A DNA stretch of 18,893 bases from an uncultured Anaerovibrio sp. (GTDB taxonomy: Bacteria > Bacillota > Negativicutes > Selenomonadales > Selenomonadaceae), in assembly GCA_934196075.1 (NCBI GenBank), contig CAKPVW010000039.1:1-18893 (forward strand), read 5' to 3'. Each line of letters opens with the position of its first letter. Position 1 is the stretch's first letter. The notes beneath the pieces are model-generated. The model was not told the DNA's origin. It was given only the letters and a program-made list of their open reading frames with translations, and searched no databases. Below are positions 15,405 through 18,893 of the stretch, piece after piece. A program made the position numbers and the translations under genes.

Positions 15405-16286
15405 TTGGATCTGATAATTCCTACTATATCTCAGGGACTGCTATGGTCCCTGCTGGCGATAGGCGTATACATTACCTTTAGGGTACTTGATATTGCTGAT
15501 TTGACTGTAGAGGGCAGCTTCCCTCTAGGGGCAGCTACTGCCGCTGCCTGTCTGGTGGCTGGCTGGAGCCCTATTCCTGCCATGCTGGCTGCTGCCTTTG
15601 CTGGTATGCTGGGCGGTATTATTACCGGCATTCTGTGTACCAAGCTAAAAATACCTGCTCTGTTGGCTGGTATTCTGACCATGATTGCCCTGTATTCCGT
15701 CAACCTGCGGATTATGGGCAAAGCCAATATTTCCCTGTTGCAGGTTGATACCATATTTTCTCTTTACGCCATTCCTGGAATGGAGCTGTCCAATATGATT
15801 TTGGTTATTGGTCTAATTGCCGTTATTATTACTGCTGTAGGCTGTTACCTTTTCTTTGGTACAGAAATCGGTGCTGCTATTCGTGCAACTGGCTGCAATC
15901 CTCATATGATTCGGGCCAACGGCGTCAATACTGATATTACCATTATTTTGGGCCTGTTGATTTCCAATGCTTTGGTTGCTCTGTCCGGCGCTCTGGTAGC
16001 CCAGGCCAACGGCTTTGCCGATGTAGGTATGGGTGTCGGTACCATCGTTATTGGCTTGGCTTCTGTCATTATCGGCGAGGTTCTCTTTGGTACCCGCAGC
16101 TTCAAGAACTGCCTGCTGTCTGTTATTCTTGGCTCCATTGCTTATCGTGCCGTTATTGCCATTGTTTTGCAGATGGGTATGCCACCAAATGATTTGAAGC
16201 TCTTTACAGCTATTCTAGTAGCAGCCGCTTTGTCCATGCCTCTGTTCCAGGCAAAATTGAATAAGAGAAAGGCGGCGAAGGACTAA
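15405..16286 (+). CDS. ABC importer permease (TrpY-like)
   Basis: A 293-aa polytopic permease of the branched-chain-amino-acid/ribose type (BPD_transp_2), with about eight hydrophobic segments. Recognisable stretches are LLWSLLAIGVYITFRVLDIADL near the N-terminus and the cytoplasmic loop GAAIRATGCNPHMIRANGVN (about residues 154-173) that contacts the ATPase, followed by MGVGTIVIGLASVIIGEVLFG. Start: TTG 15405, 8 nt after GGAG; the TTG at 15399 is only 2 nt from it. The stop overlaps the ATPase start (TAATG). Together with the neighbours it forms a TrpXYZ-like importer. Confidence 0.88.
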   Translation: MDLIIPTISQGLLWSLLAIGVYITFRVLDIADLTVEGSFPLGAATAAACLVAGWSPIPAMLAAAFAGMLGGIITGILCTKLKIPALLAGILTMIALYSVNLRIMGKANISLLQVDTIFSLYAIPGMELSNMILVIGLIAVIITAVGCYLFFGTEIGAAIRATGCNPHMIRANGVNTDITIILGLLISNALVALSGALVAQANGFADVGMGVGTIVIGLASVIIGEVLFGTRSFKNCLLSVILGSIAYRAVIAIVLQMGMPPNDLKLFTAILVAAALSMPLFQAKLNKRKAAKD

Positions 16287-17080
16287 TGCTGAAAATTGAA
16301 GATATTGCTAAAACATTTAACCCAGGTACTATTACCGAAAAAAAAGCTCTAAAGGGCGTTACCCTTCACTTGGAGCCAGGTGACTTCGTTACAGTTATTG
16401 GCGGTAACGGCGCCGGTAAATCCACTCTGATGAACTCCATTGCTGGTACCTTTCCAGTAGATAGAGGCAAAATCATTATTGATGGTCAGGATATTACCAA
16501 ATGGCCTGAACACAAAAGAGCCAAATACATTGGCCGTGTATTCCAGGATCCTATGATGGGTACTGCTGCTAATATGCAGATTGAGGAGAATATGGCTATT
16601 GCTGCCCGTCGTGGCAAAACTCCTACCCTTCGCTGGAGTGCTCCAGTGGCTCAGAGAGAATTTTTCCGGGAACAGCTGAAAACCCTGAATCTGGGCTTGG
16701 AGGATAGATTGGAGTCCAAGGTAGGACTGCTGTCTGGTGGTCAGCGTCAGGCTCTTACTTTGCTAATGGCTACACTGGTAGAGCCAAAACTGCTGCTTTT
16801 GGATGAGCATACTGCAGCTCTTGATCCTAAGACCGCTGCTCAGGTATTGTCCCTGACTACGGATATTGTCCATAAGCGCAACCTTACCACCTTGATGATT
16901 ACCCATAATATGAAGGATGCCTTGGCCTGTGGCAATCGCCTGATTATGCTTCACGATGGCAAAATCCTGATTGATGTTAAGGGCGAGGAAAAGAAGCATC
17001 TTACCATCAAAGACCTTTTGGCTATGTTTGAAAAGGCTGCTGGCAGTGAGCTGAACTCTGACGCTCTGCTGCTTAGCTAA
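16286..17080 (+). CDS. ABC importer ATPase (TrpZ-like)
   Basis: A 264-aa nucleotide-binding subunit. All motifs are intact: Walker A GGNGAGKST (39-47), Q-loop Gln87, signature LSGGQRQ (149-155), Walker B LLLLDE with Asp173-Glu174, and switch His207. The Walker B is followed by H-T-A-A-L-D, the usual form in this importer group. The start overlaps the permease stop by one base, so translation is coupled. It ends at the strong terminator 17096-17141. Confidence 0.92.
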   Translation: MLKIEDIAKTFNPGTITEKKALKGVTLHLEPGDFVTVIGGNGAGKSTLMNSIAGTFPVDRGKIIIDGQDITKWPEHKRAKYIGRVFQDPMMGTAANMQIEENMAIAARRGKTPTLRWSAPVAQREFFREQLKTLNLGLEDRLESKVGLLSGGQRQALTLLMATLVEPKLLLLDEHTAALDPKTAAQVLSLTTDIVHKRNLTTLMITHNMKDALACGNRLIMLHDGKILIDVKGEEKKHLTIKDLLAMFEKAAGSELNSDALLLS

Positions 17081-17095
17081 TTAAAAATTTTCATA

Positions 17096-17141
17096 AAAAT
17101 TGGCAGGTTAGAATTATCTCTAGCCTGCCAATTTTGTTTTT
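17096..17141 (+). terminator. Strong terminator between converging genes
   Basis: A 17-bp stem (17096-17112 with 17119-17135, one G-U pair, loop ATTATC) is followed by GTTTTT on the plus strand. On the minus strand an AT-rich tract also follows, so it probably ends the converging DUF3298-like gene as well. Confidence 0.92.
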
Positions 17142-17153
17142 CATATCAATTCT

Positions 17154-17774
17154 CTATTCCTTGTCCAAATCTACATCAATGGTTCCTGTGGCATAAGGAG
17201 CCAGCACATAGGTCTGAACGATTACATGAATATGCTTGTTTTCGTCTAAATAGATATCCTTAGGAATTTCCTCTAGCTGAACTACCCTAGAGTAGAGGAG
17301 ATCGCCATAATCTCTTTCTATGGCTCTAATAACACTGCGCAGAGTATATCTATCAGCATGCTGGCTAAACTCTGGCTCCTTAGCCAACTCCTCCAAACTT
17401 AAGCTCTTGCCGTCAGAAAGGCGATAAATCTGGCCATATTCCCAGCTTATAGGATGGGCTGCAAATTGCAGGTAGAAATATTCGTGGGTTCTCAAGCTGA
17501 GAAAATTTTCATCCTGATAAGAAACCTTTGTAGCCAGAGTGGTGGATATTATATCTCCTGCCTGTATCTGACGTCCAACAGCGGTGTTGGCACGATTGGC
17601 CCGCTTGAAAATATCCAGATTGATTTTTTCCTGTACCTTGTCGTTTTGCAGATCCAGTATCGGATAACTAATCTCTACACCCATGGTTGGCGTAGGCACC
17701 TCCGCCCAGCAAGTCCCACCTAGCATGGCACTAGCTGCCAAGGCCAAAAGAACAGAACGTACAACTTTTTTCAT
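17154..17774 (-). CDS. Secreted DUF3298-like protein
   Basis: A 206-aa protein with a classical signal peptide (M-K-K-V-V-R, a hydrophobic core, cleavage after T-C-W-A before Glu-Val). The rest resembles the DUF3298/RsiV C-terminal fold: an N-terminal strand-turn (EISYPILDLQNDKVQEKIN), a central block (LRTHEYFYLQFAAHP) and the tail YRLSDGKSLSLEEL, then the closing Y-V-L-A-P-Y-A-T-G-T-I-D-V signature. Such domains are found in anti-sigma factor RsiV, which binds lysozyme, and in peptidoglycan-related exported proteins. Here there is no membrane anchor and no sigma factor beside it, so a specific role is not claimed. GGAGGGG lies before ATG 17774. Its promoter is at 17814-17843. Confidence 0.75.
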   Translation of the reverse strand: MKKVVRSVLLALAASAMLGGTCWAEVPTPTMGVEISYPILDLQNDKVQEKINLDIFKRANRANTAVGRQIQAGDIISTTLATKVSYQDENFLSLRTHEYFYLQFAAHPISWEYGQIYRLSDGKSLSLEELAKEPEFSQHADRYTLRSVIRAIERDYGDLLYSRVVQLEEIPKDIYLDENKHIHVIVQTYVLAPYATGTIDVDLDKE

Positions 17775-17813
17775 CCAAATCCCCTCCTTGCATATCTTAA
17801 CCTCTATATGCTC

Positions 17814-17843
17814 ATAATATCATAAAATCTGCCTATCGTACAA
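17814..17843 (-). promoter_or_regulatory. Promoter of the DUF3298-like gene
   Basis: Minus strand TTGTAC (17843-17838), an 18-bp spacer ending in TG-A, and TATTAT (17819-17814). The TG adds an extended -10. Confidence 0.55.
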
Positions 17844-17884
17844 ATTTTGATTTGTAGGGCTAAGCAATTTTATAAAATATAGTT

Positions 17885-17913
17885 TTGACTGCAAGAAAAA
17901 CATTTGTTATAAT
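17885..17913 (+). promoter_or_regulatory. Consensus promoter of the hydrophobic-peptide mRNA
   Basis: TTGACT (17885-17890), a 17-bp spacer and TATAAT (17908-17913), 11 of 12 matches. Transcription would start near 17920 and run into a leader of about 130 nt with several small hairpins (for example GTGGG/CCCAC at 17925-17940). No conventional gene lies ahead, so the promoter itself marks something transcribed here. Confidence 0.82.
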
Positions 17914-18047
17914 TTATGCATATTGTGGGATTATGCCCACGGAGCGAACACAGTATGAAAATGCTGTTATCAATGATACAAATGATGGTCGCCCTGCAAA
18001 TAAGTAAATGTTCTGCTTAGCAGTTTTGTTTACAGGGAGATGATAGC

Positions 18048-18110
18048 ATGAAAAATGTTATCTGTAGAGGTTTCGATAATAGTGTTCCCAGAAAAGGGAA
18101 GCGCCTGTGA
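18048..18110 (+). CDS. 20-aa leader ORF overlapping the hydrophobic peptide
   Basis: ATG 18048 has GGGAG 8 nt upstream, the best ribosome site in this region, and encodes a basic 20-residue peptide (MKNVICRGF...RKGKRL) ending at 18110. It overlaps the 59-aa frame by 56 nt in another frame. If real, its translation could carry ribosomes onto the poorly initiated downstream frame, as mok does for hok. It has no family match that I know. Confidence 0.35.
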   Translation: MKNVICRGFDNSVPRKGKRL

Positions 18111-18234
18111 TACGGCATTAGCTGTAGCAATATACGCCCTTATACCATTGGTTGCTTTTGTAGTAATCATGGTAATGGCAATATTACTGCGACTGACAAT
18201 CACAGGCGAACTATCGCTGATTTTATTAAATTAG
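18055..18234 (+). CDS. 59-aa hydrophobic peptide, candidate type I toxin
   Basis: The frame from ATG 18055 to TAG 18234 encodes 59 residues. Residues about 21-46 form one long uninterrupted transmembrane segment (ALAVAIYALIPLVAFVV..., ending at L-L-R-L), preceded by a short polar stretch with one cysteine and followed by a short tail. Such peptides are typical of membrane-acting type I toxins and of small membrane regulators. The ribosome site (GGGAG) is 15 nt from this ATG, too far for efficient direct initiation, and suits instead the overlapping leader ORF at 18048. A 10-bp inverted repeat inside the message (CGCCTGTGAT/ATCACAGGCG, 18102-18111 with 18199-18208) adds structure. It lies between a strong promoter and a convergent small RNA. 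Toxicity is inferred from architecture only. Confidence 0.42.
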   Translation: MLSVEVSIIVFPEKGSACDTALAVAIYALIPLVAFVVIMVMAILLRLTITGELSLILLN

Positions 18235-18272
18235 TGTAATTGTCACACATCGACCGGCATCTTATATACACG

Positions 18273-18299
18273 AAAAAAGCTGTCCTTGCCGGGACAGCT
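18273..18299 (-). terminator. Intrinsic terminator of the antisense RNA
   Basis: AGCTGTCC (18299-18292) pairs with GGACAGCT (18285-18278) and is followed on the minus strand by TTTTT(T). On the plus strand no T-run follows, so it acts leftward only. Confidence 0.85.
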
Positions 18300-18409
18300 C
18301 TATCGTAAGGTGTTGTGACCATCAGTGTTGCTCCACTGTTTGACGGTCAAACTTTATAGACCTAAAAACATGTAGTGGCGACCATCATTGTGGTTCGCTC
18401 TCTTTTTAT
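18273..18409 (-). ncRNA. ~137-nt antisense small RNA, candidate antitoxin
   Basis: A minus-strand promoter (18416-18444) and an intrinsic terminator (18273-18299) define a short transcript with no ORF of note. Its 5' part repeats the motif GAGCGAAC...AATGATGGTCGCC seen at the 5' end of the convergent mRNA. A central perfect hairpin, GTTTGAC/GTCAAAC (18337-18351), and a degenerate second motif copy (18315-18334) follow. It is fully complementary to the 3' region of any plus transcript that reads past 18234, the arrangement of Bacillus type I systems such as bsrG/SR4. End points are predictions. Confidence 0.55.
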
Positions 18410-18410
18410 A
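18378..18410 (+). terminator. Possible terminator of the hydrophobic-peptide mRNA
   Basis: GCGACC (18378-18383) can pair with GGTtCGC (18392-18398, one bulge), followed by TCTCTTTTTATACTTTTATTTT. If used, the mRNA would be about 490 nt and contain the complement of the whole small RNA. Confidence 0.45.
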
Positions 18411-18415
18411 CTTTT

Positions 18416-18444
18416 ATTTTAGCTCACATAAACATCTTAGTCAA
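18416..18444 (-). promoter_or_regulatory. Consensus promoter of the antisense RNA
   Basis: Minus strand TTGACT (18444-18439), a 17-bp spacer and TAAAAT (18421-18416). The -35 is identical to that of the convergent mRNA promoter. Transcription would start near 18409. Confidence 0.78.
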
Positions 18445-18449
18445 GTTCT

Positions 18450-18836
18450 GATTTGCAGGGCCATACATCCCAATTTTTCGAGAGACAGCCTGCGGTCATA
18501 ACGACTTTTGCTCTGTCGGCTAAATGACCCTGCCTGATGATTTATCCTTACGCAGAGATACCGCTTATCGCTGAGCCAATTCACAGAGGCCGGAATAGTA
18601 GAGAGTGCCACCGGGCTCACTTTTGCTTCGCAAAAGCAGGAAGCCTCCTGACGCAAAAGTGTCATGCCCCTCCGGCTGTTGACGAATCATTCTGCCTTAT
18701 CGATGCCACCAACTGATTTGCTACCACATAGCGGAGAAAGGTAATAATCTCAAACAGTGCCAAGGCGGGAAATTGCTGTGAGTACACGAACTGAGAGGCA
18801 TGGCATGTACCCTTCTACGGCATATTAATGCGCCTC
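18450..18836. other. Non-coding, GC-richer region full of inverted repeats
   Basis: No supported gene was found on either strand; the only longer frame (minus, 18441-18665) has no ribosome site or recognisable content. Base composition is clearly richer in G and C than the other intergenic regions. Nested pairing is visible: GGGC (18613-18616) with GCCC (18666-18669), enclosing CACTTTTGC (18618-18626) with GCAAAAGTG (18653-18661), with inner hairpins TTTTGC-ttc-GCAAAA and CAGGA/TCCTG. Also GCAGGG (18455-18460) with CCCTGC (18528-18533). It may be a structured RNA or a decayed mobile element; RNase P RNA, tmRNA and group II intron domain V were looked for and not found. Confidence 0.35.
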
Positions 18837-18890
18837 GCTTCTTAACGAATTAAAGGCGTTAGAAGCTGAACGTAGTGACAGCTTCTAACG
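18837..18890. repeat. Three-armed inverted repeat at the window edge
   Basis: CGTTAGAAGCTG (18857-18868) pairs perfectly over 12 bp with CAGCTTCTAACG (18879-18890). The same middle arm can instead pair with GCTTCTTAACG (18837-18847, one bulge). Two exclusive hairpins from three alternating arms suggest a dispersed palindromic repeat. It continues to within 3 bases of the window end. Confidence 0.6.
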
Positions 18891-18893
18891 AGC

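Larger units (their letters stand above)
17942..18400. repeat. Split inverted repeat bracketing the hydrophobic-peptide gene
   Basis: Left arm parts GAGCGAAC (17942-17949) and AATGATGGTCGCC (17981-17993) are exactly complementary to right arm parts GTTCGCTC (18393-18400) and GGCGACCATCATT (18377-18389). The left arm has 31 nt between its parts, holding two mini-hairpins; the right has 3 nt. A related third copy (GTGACCATCA...TTGCTCC) lies at 18315-18334. In a full-length plus transcript the two ends could pair over 21 bp. Confidence 0.75.

Noticed and set aside
17885..18444. Direct equivalence to the Fst/par plasmid system
   Set aside because: That system uses direct repeats so that the two RNAs are complementary at their 5' ends. 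Here the repeats are inverted, so the 5' ends are alike, and antisense pairing falls at the mRNA 3' end.
18441..18665. A 74-codon minus-strand frame
   Set aside because: No ribosome site, no recognisable sequence, and it overlaps strong inverted repeats and the small-RNA promoter.
18837..18890. Integron attC site
   Set aside because: The core sites RYYYAAC and GTTRRRY do not fit; the seventh bases are wrong on both sides.
18450..18893. RNase P RNA, tmRNA or group II intron
   Set aside because: The conserved RNase P (GAGGAAAGTCC), tmRNA acceptor-end and intron domain V sequences were looked for on both strands and are absent.

Overview
The window most resembles a low-to-moderate GC anaerobic bacterium with Firmicutes-type gene signals. 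These are strong GGAGG ribosome sites, near-consensus sigma-A promoters with 17-bp spacers, and TTG/GTG starts. An anaerobic GlpABC glycerol-3-phosphate dehydrogenase encoded next to glycerol kinase and a glycerol channel fits a glycerol-using Negativicute (Selenomonas/Anaerovibrio-like). That assignment is an inference from gene content, not proven.

Layout. (1) 1-1200: the first 10 codons of serS (leftward) with its promoter, then two small unknown membrane proteins, one carrying an extracytoplasmic YHxxxC...CxxC metal-site-like motif. (2) 1220-8092: a leftward glycerol regulon, glpA-glpB-glpC from one promoter and glpK-glpF from a second promoter that overlaps the end of glpC. GlpF imports glycerol, GlpK phosphorylates it, and GlpABC oxidises glycerol-3-phosphate to dihydroxyacetone phosphate at the membrane. 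(3) 8293-10988: metN-metI-metQ, a methionine-type ABC importer on the minus strand. (4) 11126-11978: a secreted protein of unknown function whose frame is preceded by an in-frame double-glycine-type leader. (5) 12159-14157: amtB-glnK on the plus strand behind a perfect consensus promoter and an elaborate leader. (6) 14301-17141: a lipoprotein/permease/ATPase ABC importer of the TrpXYZ-like class, substrate unknown. (7) 17154-17843: a secreted DUF3298-like protein. (8) 17885-18893: no conventional gene.

Two regions stand out. The amtB leader holds two tandem switches. In each, a small hairpin with a six-base AATGNN loop (A at position 1, G at position 4, as in ANTAR-protein binding hairpins) shares bases with an intrinsic terminator. 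This suggests nitrogen-controlled antitermination of ammonium uptake.

The second is 17885-18444, which looks like an unannotated type I toxin-antitoxin-like locus. A plus-strand promoter drives an mRNA with a 59-aa hydrophobic peptide, overlapped at its start by a 20-aa leader ORF that has the good ribosome site. A convergent minus-strand promoter and terminator define a ~137-nt RNA antisense to the mRNA 3' region. The mRNA 5' and 3' ends can pair over 8+13 bp, recalling the fold-back of hok-type mRNAs. The last ~440 bases are non-coding and rich in inverted repeats.
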